From Streptomyces clavuligerus (GTDB lineage Bacteria; Actinomycetota; Actinomycetes; Streptomycetales; Streptomycetaceae): a stretch of 64,000 nt of DNA. A program made the translations under genes and the position numbers. Every line of letters starts with the position of its first letter. Position 1 is the stretch's first letter. The notes beneath the pieces are model-generated. The model was given only the letters and a program-made list of their open reading frames with translations, did not search any database and had not been told where the DNA came from. Below, piece after piece: positions 28,891-37,835 of the stretch. The stretch covers positions 5,270,001-5,334,000 of the forward strand of contig NZ_CP027858.1 in assembly GCF_005519465.1 (NCBI RefSeq), in the 5' to 3' direction.

Positions 28891-29819
28891 GCCCGATCCG
28901 CGACGCGCTCACCGAGCAGACCCTGCGGCCTGACGAGCAGCACGAGAATGAGCAGGACAAAGGCCCAGACATTGGACCAGGCGCCGCCGCCGAGCTGGCT
29001 CATGCCCGGGATGTCCTCGATGTACGCGATCGACAGCGACTCGGCGAGGCCGAGGACGACCCCGCCGACCATCGCGCCGTAGATATTGCCGATGCCGCCG
29101 AGGACCGCGGCGGTGAAGGCCTTGAGTCCGAGGATGAAGCCCATCTCAAAGTTGATCTGGCCCTTGTCCAGGCCGTAGGCGACGGCGGCGACGGCGGCGA
29201 ACGCGGCGCCGACGGCGAAGGCCATGACGATGATCCGGTCGGTGTTGATGCCCATGAGCTTCGCGGTGTCCGGGTCCTGCGCGGTGGCCTGCATGGCGCG
29301 TCCGCTGCGGCTCTTGGAGACGAACAGCCCCAGGGCGAGCATGCACAGCGGCGCCAGGATCAGGACGAAGGCGTCGGCCCGCTGGATGAGCAGGTCGTCG
29401 GTGATCCGGAAGGCGTCACCGGTGAACTCGGGGAAGCTCTTGTGCTTCTTGGCGTCCGGGTAGAAACCCCAGACGAGCTGCTGAAGGGCGATGGAGAGAC
29501 CGATCGCGGTGATCAGCGGCGCGAGTCGGGGAGCCCCGCGCAGAGGGCGGTAGGCGAACCGCTCGGCGGCGGTCGCGACGCCGACGGCGGCGATGGCGCC
29601 ACCTATGATCATCAGGGGTATCGCTACTGCCAGCGACACGCCGCTGGGAAGCCAGACATAGATGGTGAGGGCGCCGAAGCCCCCGATCATGAAGATCTCG
29701 CCATGGGCGAAGTTGATGAGCTGCACGATGCCGTAGACCATGGTGTACCCGATGGCGATGAGACCGTAGAGGGCACCCAGAGCGAGGCCGTTCGCCAGCT
29801 GTTGCGGCAGTTCGTTCAC
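28887..29819 (-). CDS. livH: branched-chain amino acid ABC transporter permease LivH
   Basis: A 310-residue permease with about eight membrane segments. NGLALGALYGLIAIGYTMVYGIVQLINFAHGEIFM is the LivH N-terminal hallmark, and ALGLFVSKSRSGRAMQATAQDPDTAKLMGIN is the coupling loop. GTG at 29819 was chosen because GGAGG sits seven bases upstream; the frame is open further upstream but without a ribosome site. A hairpin separates it from livJ. Confidence 0.93.
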   Translation of the reverse strand: MNELPQQLANGLALGALYGLIAIGYTMVYGIVQLINFAHGEIFMIGGFGALTIYVWLPSGVSLAVAIPLMIIGGAIAAVGVATAAERFAYRPLRGAPRLAPLITAIGLSIALQQLVWGFYPDAKKHKSFPEFTGDAFRITDDLLIQRADAFVLILAPLCMLALGLFVSKSRSGRAMQATAQDPDTAKLMGINTDRIIVMAFAVGAAFAAVAAVAYGLDKGQINFEMGFILGLKAFTAAVLGGIGNIYGAMVGGVVLGLAESLSIAYIEDIPGMSQLGGGAWSNVWAFVLLILVLLVRPQGLLGERVADRA

Positions 29820-29853
29820 CGCAGAGCCTCCGATGAGCGTGTCGGATATGACT

Positions 29854-29886
29854 CCGCGCGAGGGCGCGGTCTGCACCCTCGCGCGG
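29854..29886 (-). promoter_or_regulatory. intercistronic hairpin between livJ and livH
   Basis: Perfect 11-bp arms CCGCGCGAGGG (29854-29864) and CCCTCGCGCGG (29876-29886). Placed between a binding-protein gene and its permeases, it probably stabilises or partially terminates the livJ mRNA so that binding protein is made in excess, as is common for ABC importers. Confidence 0.7.
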
Positions 29887-29920
29887 CTGGTTCAGGGAAA
29901 GCGGGGTTCGAAGGGCCTGG

Positions 29921-31156
29921 TCAGTCCTGGAACGTGGAGCTCTTCAGGTCGGTCCACTTGCCGTTCTTGACGGTGTAGACGGTGAGCTGCTTGTTGGTGG
30001 TGTCGCCGTACTCGTCGAAGGCGACCTGCCCGGTCACACCGGCGAAGGAGACCTTGGACATGGCCTCGGTGACCTTGGCGCGGGCGTCGTCCGGCACCTT
30101 GTTGCCGTTGGCGGCCACCACGGTCTTGACCGCCTGGACGATCGCCCAGGCCGCGTCGTACGAGTAGCCGCCGTACGCCGCGTAGGGGTCCTTGTACCCG
30201 CCGGCGCTGTAGTCCGCGATGAACTTCTTCGCCGTGTCCAGCTTCTCGATCGGGTAGCCGACGGAGGTGGCGATGTCGCCTTCGTTGGGCTCGCCGGAGG
30301 CGCTGATGAACGCGGGGTCGTAGAGCGCGTCACCGCCCATGGTGGGGATCTTCGCCCCGACCTTCTTGATCTGGTCGGAGAGAAGACCGCCCTCGGGGTA
30401 CTGCCCGCCGAAGTAGACCGAGTCCGCGCCCGACGCCTTGACCTTGTCGGCGGTGCTGGAGAAGTCGGTCTCCTTCACCGTGACGTGGTCCTCGCCGACG
30501 ACCTTGCCGCCGAGGCGCTTGAACTCGGCGGAGAAGATCTGGGCGAGCCCGGCGCCGTAGGTCTGCTTGTCGTCGACGACGTAGACCTTCTTCTTCTTGG
30601 CGTCGTTGAAGAGGTACTGGGCGGCGAACTTGCCCTGGACCACATCCGTGGTGGCGGTGCGGAAGTAGGTCTTGAAGGGACGTTCTTTCTTGCCCTCACC
30701 CCACTTGTTGCCCTGCGAGAGCGCCGGGTTGGTGTTGGCCGGGGAGACCTGGGTCAGATTGGCCTTGGCGAAGTCGCCCTGCATGGACTGGGCCACTCCG
30801 GAGTTCAGCGGTCCCACCACACCGAGGACCTTTCCGTCGCCCACCAGCTTCTGGGCGTTGGCCTGACCGGACGCGGGCACGGCCTGGTCGTCGTAGGCGA
30901 CCGTCTTGAATTCGACGCCCGGTACTTCGTTGTTCTTGTTCGCGGTCTTGACCGCGAGATCCACGGAGTTCTTGATGCCCTGGCCGAGGGCGGTCAGCGA
31001 GCCCGTCAGCGGGGCGTCGACGCCGATGATCACCGTGGTCTTACTGCTGCTGCCGCCTTCGGACTTCTTGTTGTCGTCGCGCGATCCGCAGGCGGTGAGC
31101 GAGAGCGCCCCCGTGGTGACCACGGCGGTGAGTATGAGCAAGGAACGGTTGCGCAC
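29921..31156 (-). CDS. livJ: branched-chain amino acid-binding lipoprotein LivJ
   Basis: A 411-residue periplasmic-binding-protein-like lipoprotein of the Leu/Ile/Val family. The signal ends at the lipobox LTAC (SLLILTAVVTTGALSLTAC), so it is anchored to the membrane outer face, followed by a Ser/Gly/Lys linker. The ligand domain starts TVIIGVDAPLTGSLTALGQG and contains VVGPLNSGVAQSMQ and YVVDDKQTYGAGLAQ, both typical. The GTG at 31156 was chosen since AAGGA precedes it; longer upstream frame is not preceded by a signal. First gene of the operon. Confidence 0.92.
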   Translation of the reverse strand: MRNRSLLILTAVVTTGALSLTACGSRDDNKKSEGGSSSKTTVIIGVDAPLTGSLTALGQGIKNSVDLAVKTANKNNEVPGVEFKTVAYDDQAVPASGQANAQKLVGDGKVLGVVGPLNSGVAQSMQGDFAKANLTQVSPANTNPALSQGNKWGEGKKERPFKTYFRTATTDVVQGKFAAQYLFNDAKKKKVYVVDDKQTYGAGLAQIFSAEFKRLGGKVVGEDHVTVKETDFSSTADKVKASGADSVYFGGQYPEGGLLSDQIKKVGAKIPTMGGDALYDPAFISASGEPNEGDIATSVGYPIEKLDTAKKFIADYSAGGYKDPYAAYGGYSYDAAWAIVQAVKTVVAANGNKVPDDARAKVTEAMSKVSFAGVTGQVAFDEYGDTTNKQLTVYTVKNGKWTDLKSSTFQD

Positions 31157-31659
31157 GATGAGTCCTTTCCCTGGCGCGGCCCCTCCCCCTGAGGTGCCGT
31201 GGAGTCGCCGGGCCGTACATGGAGGTACACGGGCCGTGCTGACTGCGCCCGGCGGCGCGGTAACTGGCCGTGACTCTAGGCGTAGGCGATGGGGAGGGTC
31301 ACTAACGACAGCAGGATGTGACGTTCTTGTTATGACCTGGCCAACATCCGGTGCAGGGAGTGGGACAGAAGGGGCGATCCGCCGCAGGAAACGGGCGTCC
31401 AAAACTCCAGAACAGGCAGTTCTGCTCAGGCCCTTGAGGGGATCTTGGTACTGACAGGGGCCATGGTGCGCGGATGTCCGGTTGCGGCCCCGAGGGGTGC
31501 GGGGAGGGGCGGGGAATCCGGATGTCCACATCCGGATTCCGGCTACGGAGAGTGATGTCGACGGGGGTGTGGCGGGCGAGAGCACGGCGGCGGCCCTGCC
31601 GCCGGGCCCGGGGTGTCCGGGCGGGCGACAGGGCCGCGGTCGAGCGGTGGGGGAGGGCC
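31157..31659. other. 0.5-kb livJ upstream region
   Basis: Between the livJ start and the thioesterase stop (both minus strand). It must hold the liv promoter, in the relatively A/T-rich part at about 31290-31345. A perfect palindrome lies at 31513-31540 and is listed separately. No gene is recognisable here. Confidence 0.6.
31513..31540. promoter_or_regulatory. perfect 13-bp inverted repeat downstream of the thioesterase
   Basis: Arms GGAATCCGGATGT (31513-31525) and ACATCCGGATTCC (31528-31540) flank two bases. It could form a hairpin that terminates the thioesterase transcript on the minus strand, although no T-run follows, or be an operator for the liv operon 357 bp downstream. Confidence 0.5.
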
Positions 31660-32148
31660 TCAGCCCGCGTCGTCACGCCGCGCGACACCCGGCGCGGGCA
31701 TATCCCGGATCATGCAGGTCAGCCGGGCGCTGCACACCCGCCGCCCCTGGTCGTCGGTGATGGCGATCTCGTACGTGGCCGTCGAACGCCCCCGGTGCAG
31801 CGCCGTCGCCACCCCGGTGACCAGCCCGGACCGCGCGCCGCGATGGTGGGTGCAGTTGAGGTCCACCCCCACCGCCATCCGGGAGCTGCCGCCGTGCAGC
31901 ATCGCGCCGAGCGAGCCCAGGGTCTCCGCGAGCACCGCCGAGGCGCCGCCGTGCAGCAGACCGTACGGCTGGGTGTTGCCCTCCACCGGCATGGTCCCCA
32001 CCACCCGCTCCGCCGACACCTCCTGCACCCGGATGCCCATACGGTTGCCGATGCTGCCGGCGGAGAACAGCGTGGGCAGATCCACCCCGAGCGCCGTGTA
32101 CTCGTCGATGACCTCTTGCGGGAACTTCACGGGTGACTCGTCGCCCAT
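31660..32148 (-). CDS. hotdog-fold thioesterase (PaaI/YbdB family)
   Basis: A 162-residue single hotdog-domain protein. YGLLHGGASAVLAETLGSLGAM is the helix with the catalytic-type Gly-Gly and Glu, preceded by MPVEGNTQP and followed by VGVDLNCTHHRGARSG. Such proteins hydrolyse aryl- or acyl-CoA thioesters in the cytoplasm. The start MGDESP was chosen; a longer frame starting upstream is not supported. A dyad lying 59 bp upstream is listed separately. The specific CoA substrate is not evident. Confidence 0.85.
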   Translation of the reverse strand: MGDESPVKFPQEVIDEYTALGVDLPTLFSAGSIGNRMGIRVQEVSAERVVGTMPVEGNTQPYGLLHGGASAVLAETLGSLGAMLHGGSSRMAVGVDLNCTHHRGARSGLVTGVATALHRGRSTATYEIAITDDQGRRVCSARLTCMIRDMPAPGVARRDDAG

Positions 32149-32206
32149 GGCACGGCTCCGTTCTGGGTGTGGTCGCATGCTGTGCGCACCGTTCTAGCAA
32201 ACGGGA

Positions 32207-32220
32207 TGAGCGAACGCTTA
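32207..32220. promoter_or_regulatory. dyad TGAGCGAACGCTTA upstream of the thioesterase
   Basis: Half-sites TGAGCG and CGCTTA, complementary except at one position, around AA. It is of TetR-operator size and lies in the thioesterase promoter region. Regulator unknown. Confidence 0.4.
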
Positions 32221-32247
32221 GCCCCGGCGGGGATTTCCCGCCGGGGC
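32221..32247 (-). terminator. hairpin terminator downstream of the YdeP-like gene
   Basis: Perfect 11-bp arms GCCCCGGCGGG (32221-32231) and CCCGCCGGGGC (32237-32247) with a 5-base loop, between the molybdoenzyme stop and the thioesterase start on the minus strand. Confidence 0.75.
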
Positions 32248-32344
32248 GAAGATCACACCCCCGTGGACGTGCGAGGGCCCCTCCCCCGGGGTAGGAGCGT
32301 CCCCTTCCGCTCGCCGCCCGGGGCTTCCGCTCAGCGGCTTCCGC

Positions 32345-34720
32345 TCAGGGGTTCTCCGTCGCAGGGCTCCCCGTCCCCGGGCCCTCCGTTCCGGGGATCT
32401 CCGTCCCGAGTCCCTCCGTTCCGAGTCCCACCGCCCCGGGGTTCTCCGTCCCGGGGTTCTCGAACCGCACCACCACGGACTTGCTCACCGGGGTGTTGCT
32501 CGTGTCCGCCGTCGAGTCCAACGGCACCAGCACATTCGTCTCCGGGTAGTACGCCGCGGCACACCCCCGCGCCGTCGGATAGTGCACCACCCGGAAGCCG
32601 GGGGCCCGCCGCTCCACGCCGTCCGTCCACTCACTGACCAGATCGGTGTACGCGCCGTCGGCGAGCCCCAGCCCCGCCGCGTCCTCCGGATGCACCAGCA
32701 CCACCCGGCGCCCGCCCCTGATCCCCCGATAGCGGTCGTCCAGACCGTAGATCGTGGTGTTGTACTGGTCGTGCGAGCGCAGCGTCTGAAGCAGCAACCG
32801 CCCCTCGGGCACCCGCGGATACTCCACCGGGGCCGCGGTGAAATTGGCCTTCCCCGTGGCCGTCGGGAAGCGGCGCTCGTCACGCGGGGCGTGCGGCAGC
32901 GTGAACCCGCCCGGCCGGGCGATCTTCTCGTTGAAGTCCTCGAAGCCGGGGATCACCCGCGCGATCCGGTCGCGGATCGTCCCGTAGTCCGCCTCGAACC
33001 CCTCCCACGGAGTCGCCGATCCCGGGCCGAGCACCGCCCGCGCCAGCCGAGCCACGATCGCGGGCTCCGAGAGCAGCTCCGCAGAGGCCGGGGGCAGATT
33101 CCCGCGGGACGCGTGCACCATCCCCATGGAGTCCTCCACCGTAACCACCTGCCGCCCGCCCCGCTGCACATCCCGGTCGGTACGCCCCAGCGTGGGCAGG
33201 ATCAGCGCCCGCGCGCCGGTGACCACATGGGAACGGTTCAGCTTGGTGGAGACCTGGACGGTCAGCCGCGCCCGGCGCATCGCCGCCTCGGTCACCCCGG
33301 TGTCGGGACTCGCCGCCACGAAGTTCCCGCCCATCGCGAAGAACACCTTCGCCCCGCCGTCGCGCAGCGCCCGGATCGAGCGGACCACGTCGAGGCCGTG
33401 ATGGCGCGGCGGGGCGAAACCGAACTCCTTCTCCAGCGCGTCCAGGAACGCCGCCGCCGGACGCTCGAAGATGCCCATCGTGCGGTCGCCCTGGACATTG
33501 GAGTGCCCGCGCACGGGGCAGACACCCGCCCCCGGACGGCCGACCGCGCCCCGCAGCAGCAGGAAATTGACCAGCTCACGGATGGTGGCCACGGCATGCT
33601 TGTGCTGGGTCAGACCCATCGCCCAGCACACCACCGTACGGCGCGACTCCAGGACCATCGCCAGCGCCCGCTCCACCTCCGCGCGCTCCAGCCCCGTCGC
33701 CGCCAGCGTCTCGTCCCAGCCCGCCGTCAGCGCGGCCCCGCGGAACGCCTCGTACCCATGGGTGTACGTCCGCACGAACTCCTCGTCCACCCCGCCGTCC
33801 GCCTCGATGACCAGCCGGTTCAACATCCGGAACAGCGCCTGGTCGCCGCCGATGCGGATCTGGAGGAAGAGGTCGTTGAGCGGAGTCCCCCGGAGCATGC
33901 CCCGGGCGGTCTGCGGGTTCTTGAACCGCTCCATGCCCGCCTCGGGCAGCGGATTCACCGAGATGATCCTCGCCCCGGCGGACTTGGCCCGCTCCAGCGC
34001 GGAGAGCATCCGGGGATGGTTGGTCCCCGGGTTCTGCCCGGCGACGATGATCAGATCGGCCTGGTGCAGATCCTCCAGCGAGACACTGCCCTTGCCGACC
34101 CCCAGGGTCTCCGTGAGCGCCGACCCCGAGGACTCATGGCACATGTTCGAACAATCAGGGAGATTGTTCGTACCGAACTCCCGGGCGAAGAGCTGGAGCA
34201 GGAACGCGGCCTCGTTGCTCGTACGCCCCGAGGTGTAGAAGACCGCCTCGTCCGGCGAGGACAGCGCCGTCAGCTCCTCCGCGATCATCGCGAAGGCCCG
34301 CTCCCAGCTCACCGGCTCATAGTGCGCGGCCCCCGCCGGGAGATACATGGGATGGGTGATCCGGCCCTGCTGGCCCAGCCAGTACCCGCTGCGCCCGGCC
34401 AGCTCCGCGACCGGATGCGCGGCGAAGAACTCCGGCGTCACCCGGCGCAGCGTCGCCTCCTCGGCCACCGCCTTCGCGCCGTTCTCGCAGAACTCCGCCA
34501 CATGGCGGCGGTCCCCCTCGGGCCAGGCGCACCCCGGACAGTCGAAACCGTCCTTCTGGTTGACCTTGAGCAGGGTCGCGGCCGTCCGCCGCACCCCCAT
34601 CTGGCGCCGGGCGGCCCTCAGGGTGTGCCCGATCGCGGGCAGACCGGCCGCGGCGTGCTCGGGCGCGCCGACCTCGGGGGCGTCCTGGACCGGATCGCCT
34701 ACGGGTGGTTTACGGGCCAT
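32345..34720 (-). CDS. FdhF/YdeP-family molybdopterin oxidoreductase with repetitive C-terminal tail
   Basis: A 791-residue molybdoenzyme of the formate dehydrogenase-like YdeP group. Cysteines in GFDCPGCAWPEGD and AEFCENGAK would bind an iron-sulfur cluster, and NMCHESSGSALTETLGVGKG supplies the metal-coordinating Cys. MGLTQHKHAVATIRELVNFLLLRGAVGRPGAGVCPVRGHSNVQGDRT is a further family block and YFPETN-like YYPETNVLVPL ends the conserved region. YdeP enzymes have unknown substrates (an acid-stress role in E. coli). The last 35 residues are a degenerate repeat of the pattern G-T-E-x-P-G, absent from relatives I know. Start at the ATG 34720; the frame is open upstream but no ribosome site supports it. 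Confidence 0.88.
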   Translation of the reverse strand: MARKPPVGDPVQDAPEVGAPEHAAAGLPAIGHTLRAARRQMGVRRTAATLLKVNQKDGFDCPGCAWPEGDRRHVAEFCENGAKAVAEEATLRRVTPEFFAAHPVAELAGRSGYWLGQQGRITHPMYLPAGAAHYEPVSWERAFAMIAEELTALSSPDEAVFYTSGRTSNEAAFLLQLFAREFGTNNLPDCSNMCHESSGSALTETLGVGKGSVSLEDLHQADLIIVAGQNPGTNHPRMLSALERAKSAGARIISVNPLPEAGMERFKNPQTARGMLRGTPLNDLFLQIRIGGDQALFRMLNRLVIEADGGVDEEFVRTYTHGYEAFRGAALTAGWDETLAATGLERAEVERALAMVLESRRTVVCWAMGLTQHKHAVATIRELVNFLLLRGAVGRPGAGVCPVRGHSNVQGDRTMGIFERPAAAFLDALEKEFGFAPPRHHGLDVVRSIRALRDGGAKVFFAMGGNFVAASPDTGVTEAAMRRARLTVQVSTKLNRSHVVTGARALILPTLGRTDRDVQRGGRQVVTVEDSMGMVHASRGNLPPASAELLSEPAIVARLARAVLGPGSATPWEGFEADYGTIRDRIARVIPGFEDFNEKIARPGGFTLPHAPRDERRFPTATGKANFTAAPVEYPRVPEGRLLLQTLRSHDQYNTTIYGLDDRYRGIRGGRRVVLVHPEDAAGLGLADGAYTDLVSEWTDGVERRAPGFRVVHYPTARGCAAAYYPETNVLVPLDSTADTSNTPVSKSVVVRFENPGTENPGAVGLGTEGLGTEIPGTEGPGTGSPATENP

Positions 34721-34894
34721 CGTGCTCCCCCTTGAGCGCGGAATCTGCGGGCCGTACAGGTCCTGCGGATGCTGCCGGGTGCCGGCTCCTCCGGTCTCCC
34801 CCGGCCCTTCCGATCCTGTCACGCCCCACCGACAACGGCGCCCCGGCGGCCGGCGTGGACGGCGATGTCAGTGGTCCGTGGCAGGATCGTGTCC

Positions 34895-37606
34895 GTGGAT
34901 CGGACAGCATCGAAGAAGACCCCAGACGACAACCGCCCCCGGCTGCTCCTCATGGACGGGCACTCCCTGGCGTACCGGGCGTTCTTCGCGCTGCCCGCGG
35001 AGAACTTCTCGACCGCGAGCGGCCAGACGACCAACGCCATCTACGGCTTCGCGTCGATGCTGGCGAACACCCTGCGTGACGAGGCGCCGACCCACTTCGC
35101 CGTGGCGTTCGACGTCTCCCGCAAGACCTGGCGCTCGAAGGACTACCCCGAGTACAAGGCGAACCGCTCCGCGACCCCCGACGAGTTCAAGGGCCAGGTC
35201 GAGCTGATCGGCGAGCTGCTCGACACCATGAACGCGGTGCGCTTCGCGGTCGACGGCTTCGAGGCGGACGACATCATCGCCACCCTCGCCACCCAGGCCG
35301 AGGCCGAGGGCTTCGACGTCCTGATCGTCACCGGGGACCGGGACTCCTTCCAGCTCGTCAGCGAGCACACCACCGTGCTCTACCCCACCAAGGGGGTCTC
35401 CGAGCTGACCCGCTTCACCCCGGAGAAGGTCCAGGAGAAGTACGGGCTCACCCCGAGCCAGTACCCCGACTTCGCCGCCCTGCGCGGCGACCCCTCCGAC
35501 AACCTCCCCGGCATCCCCGGCGTCGGCGAGAAGACCGCCGCCAAGTGGATCAACCAGTTCGGCTCCTTCGCCGAGCTGGTCGAACGGGCCGACGAGGTCA
35601 AGGGCAAGGTCGGCCAGTCGTTCCGCGACCACCTGGAGGCCGTCAAGCTCAACCGCCACCTGACCGAGCTGGTCCGCGACGTCGAACTGGCGAAGCCGGT
35701 CGCCGGGCTGGAGCGCGCCCCCTACGACCGCTCCGCGCTGAAGAACTTCCTGGAGATCCTGGAGATCCGCAACCCCAGCCTGCGCGAGCGGCTGCTGGCG
35801 GTCGACCCCGGCGCCACCGAGGACGAGGCCCCCGCCCCCGAGGCGGGCATCGAGCTGGACGGCTCGGTACTGGCCACCGGGGAGCTGGCGCCCTGGCTGG
35901 AGAGCCACGGGGCGCAGCCGCTCGGCGTGGCCACCGTGACGAGCTGGTCCCTGGGCACCGGCCAGGTCTCCGAGATCGCCCTCGCCGCCGCCGACGGCAA
36001 GGCGGCCTGGTTCGACACCACCCGGCTGGACGAGGCCGACGAGCGCGCCTTCGCCGCCTGGATCGCGGACCCCGCCCGCCCCAAGGTGATGCACAACGCC
36101 AAGGACGCCCTGCGGGTCTTCCCCGAGCACGGCTGGCGCGTCGACGGCATCACCATGGACACCGCCCTCGCCGCCTACCTCGTCAAGCCCGGCCGCCGCT
36201 CCTTCGCCCTCGACGCCCTCTCCGTCGAATACCTCCACCGCGAACTGGTCCCGGCCGCCGCCGACGGACAGCTCGCCTTCGGCACCGACGAGCACGCCGA
36301 GGCCGACGCCCTCATGGCCCAGGCCCGTGCCGTGCTCGACCTCGGCGACGCCTTCACCGCGCGGCTGGAAGAGGTCGGCGCCACCGAGCTGCTGCACGAC
36401 ATGGAGCTGCCCACCTCCGAACTGCTGGCCCGGATGGAGCGCCACGGCATCGCCGCCGACCGGGCCCATCTGGAATCGATGGAACACCTCTTCGCGGGCG
36501 CCGTGCAGCAGGCCGTGAAGGAGGCCCACGCCACCGTCGGCCACGAGTTCAACCTCGGCTCGCCCAAACAGCTCCAGGAGGTCTTCTTCGGCGAGCTGAA
36601 CCTCCCCAAGACGAAGAAGACCAAGACCGGCTACACCACCGACGCGGACGCGCTCGCCTGGCTCGCCGGCCAGACCGAGCACGAACTGCCGGTGATCATG
36701 CTGCGCCACCGGGAGCAGGCCCGGCTGCGCTCCACCGTCGAGGGCCTGATCAAGACCGTCGCCGCCGACGGCAGGATTCACACCACCTTCAGCCAGACCG
36801 TCGCGGCGACGGGCCGTCTCTCCTCCACGGACCCGAACCTCCAGAACGTCCCGGTGCGCACCGACGAGGGCCGGGCCATCCGCCGGGGCTTCGTCGTCGG
36901 CGAGGGCTTCGAGTCCCTGATGACCGCCGACTACAGCCAGATCGAACTGCGGGTGATGGCGCACCTCTCCCAGGACGAGGGGCTGATCCGGGCCTTCACC
37001 TCCGGCGAGGACCTGCACAACACGGTCGCCTCCCAGGTGTTCGGCGTGGCGACCTCCGAGGTCGACGCGGAGATGCGCCGGAAGATCAAGGCGATGTCCT
37101 ACGGGCTGGCCTACGGCCTGTCGGCGTTCGGTCTCTCCCAGCAGCTCAACATCGAGGCGGGCGAGGCCCGGGCCCTGATGGACACCTACTTCGAGCGGTT
37201 CGGCGGGGTCCGGGACTACCTCCGCCATGTCGTGGACGAGGCCAGGGCCACCGGCTACACCGCGACGATGCTCGGCCGCCGCCGCTACCTGCCCGACCTC
37301 AACAGCGACAACCGCCAGCGCCGCGAGGCCGCCGAACGCATGGCGCTCAACGCCCCGATCCAGGGCACGGCGGCCGACATCGTCAAGATCGCGATGCTCC
37401 GGGTGGACCGGGCGCTCCGCGAGGCCGGCCTCTCCTCCCGGCTGCTGCTCCAGGTCCACGACGAGATCGTGCTGGAGATCTCCCCGGGCGAGCGCGACGA
37501 AGTCGAGACGATCGTGCGCCGCGAGATGTCCTCCGCTGTGGAGCTGAGCGCACCGCTGGACGTCTCGGTCGGCGTGGGCGCGGACTGGGAGTCGGCCGCC
37601 CACTGA
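34895..37606 (+). CDS. polA: DNA polymerase I
   Basis: A 903-residue PolA for Okazaki-fragment processing and repair. The N-terminal 5'-3' exonuclease starts LLLMDGHSLAYRAFFALPAENF. The middle domain (about 330-500) is a degenerate 3'-5' exonuclease region, as in other actinobacterial PolA. Polymerase motifs A (MTADYSQIELRVMAHLSQ), B (RRKIKAMSYGLAYGLSAFG) and C (VHDEIVLE) are intact. The GTG at 34895 was chosen because VDRTASKK aligns with the recalled S. coelicolor start and AGGA lies eight bases upstream; an ATG at 34865 is an alternative. Confidence 0.96.
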   Translation: MDRTASKKTPDDNRPRLLLMDGHSLAYRAFFALPAENFSTASGQTTNAIYGFASMLANTLRDEAPTHFAVAFDVSRKTWRSKDYPEYKANRSATPDEFKGQVELIGELLDTMNAVRFAVDGFEADDIIATLATQAEAEGFDVLIVTGDRDSFQLVSEHTTVLYPTKGVSELTRFTPEKVQEKYGLTPSQYPDFAALRGDPSDNLPGIPGVGEKTAAKWINQFGSFAELVERADEVKGKVGQSFRDHLEAVKLNRHLTELVRDVELAKPVAGLERAPYDRSALKNFLEILEIRNPSLRERLLAVDPGATEDEAPAPEAGIELDGSVLATGELAPWLESHGAQPLGVATVTSWSLGTGQVSEIALAAADGKAAWFDTTRLDEADERAFAAWIADPARPKVMHNAKDALRVFPEHGWRVDGITMDTALAAYLVKPGRRSFALDALSVEYLHRELVPAAADGQLAFGTDEHAEADALMAQARAVLDLGDAFTARLEEVGATELLHDMELPTSELLARMERHGIAADRAHLESMEHLFAGAVQQAVKEAHATVGHEFNLGSPKQLQEVFFGELNLPKTKKTKTGYTTDADALAWLAGQTEHELPVIMLRHREQARLRSTVEGLIKTVAADGRIHTTFSQTVAATGRLSSTDPNLQNVPVRTDEGRAIRRGFVVGEGFESLMTADYSQIELRVMAHLSQDEGLIRAFTSGEDLHNTVASQVFGVATSEVDAEMRRKIKAMSYGLAYGLSAFGLSQQLNIEAGEARALMDTYFERFGGVRDYLRHVVDEARATGYTATMLGRRRYLPDLNSDNRQRREAAERMALNAPIQGTAADIVKIAMLRVDRALREAGLSSRLLLQVHDEIVLEISPGERDEVETIVRREMSSAVELSAPLDVSVGVGADWESAAH

Positions 37607-37620
37607 GCCGAGGACCCCAG

Positions 37621-37653
37621 CTCGGGCCGGGTGGTGCCGCCATCCGGCCCGAG
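37621..37653 (+). terminator. polA terminator
   Basis: Perfect 10-bp arms CTCGGGCCGG (37621-37630) and CCGGCCCGAG (37644-37653), extendable by the GTGG/CCAT pairs, just after the stop codon. Confidence 0.8.
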
Positions 37654-37835
37654 GGCTCGCGCACGCCCCGCCCCGGAGACAGCGGGCCGCCGCTTCGCCG
37701 CCCAGGTGACGAACTGGTGAAAAGCAGCCAGGGCACGGTATGCCGACGCCGGTGGTTGACGTAGGGTCGCCGGGGATGTCTCCGTTATCGCACAGGGGAG
37801 CGCGGGCAGCCGCTTTCGGGGAGGGAAACAGACGT

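Noticed and set aside
37654..37835. Possible c-di-AMP (ydaO) riboswitch before the lytic transglycosylase, as seen at some cell-wall genes of Streptomyces
   Set aside because: Conserved ydaO blocks were not recognised; only a normal ribosome site was visible. A covariance-model search would decide.
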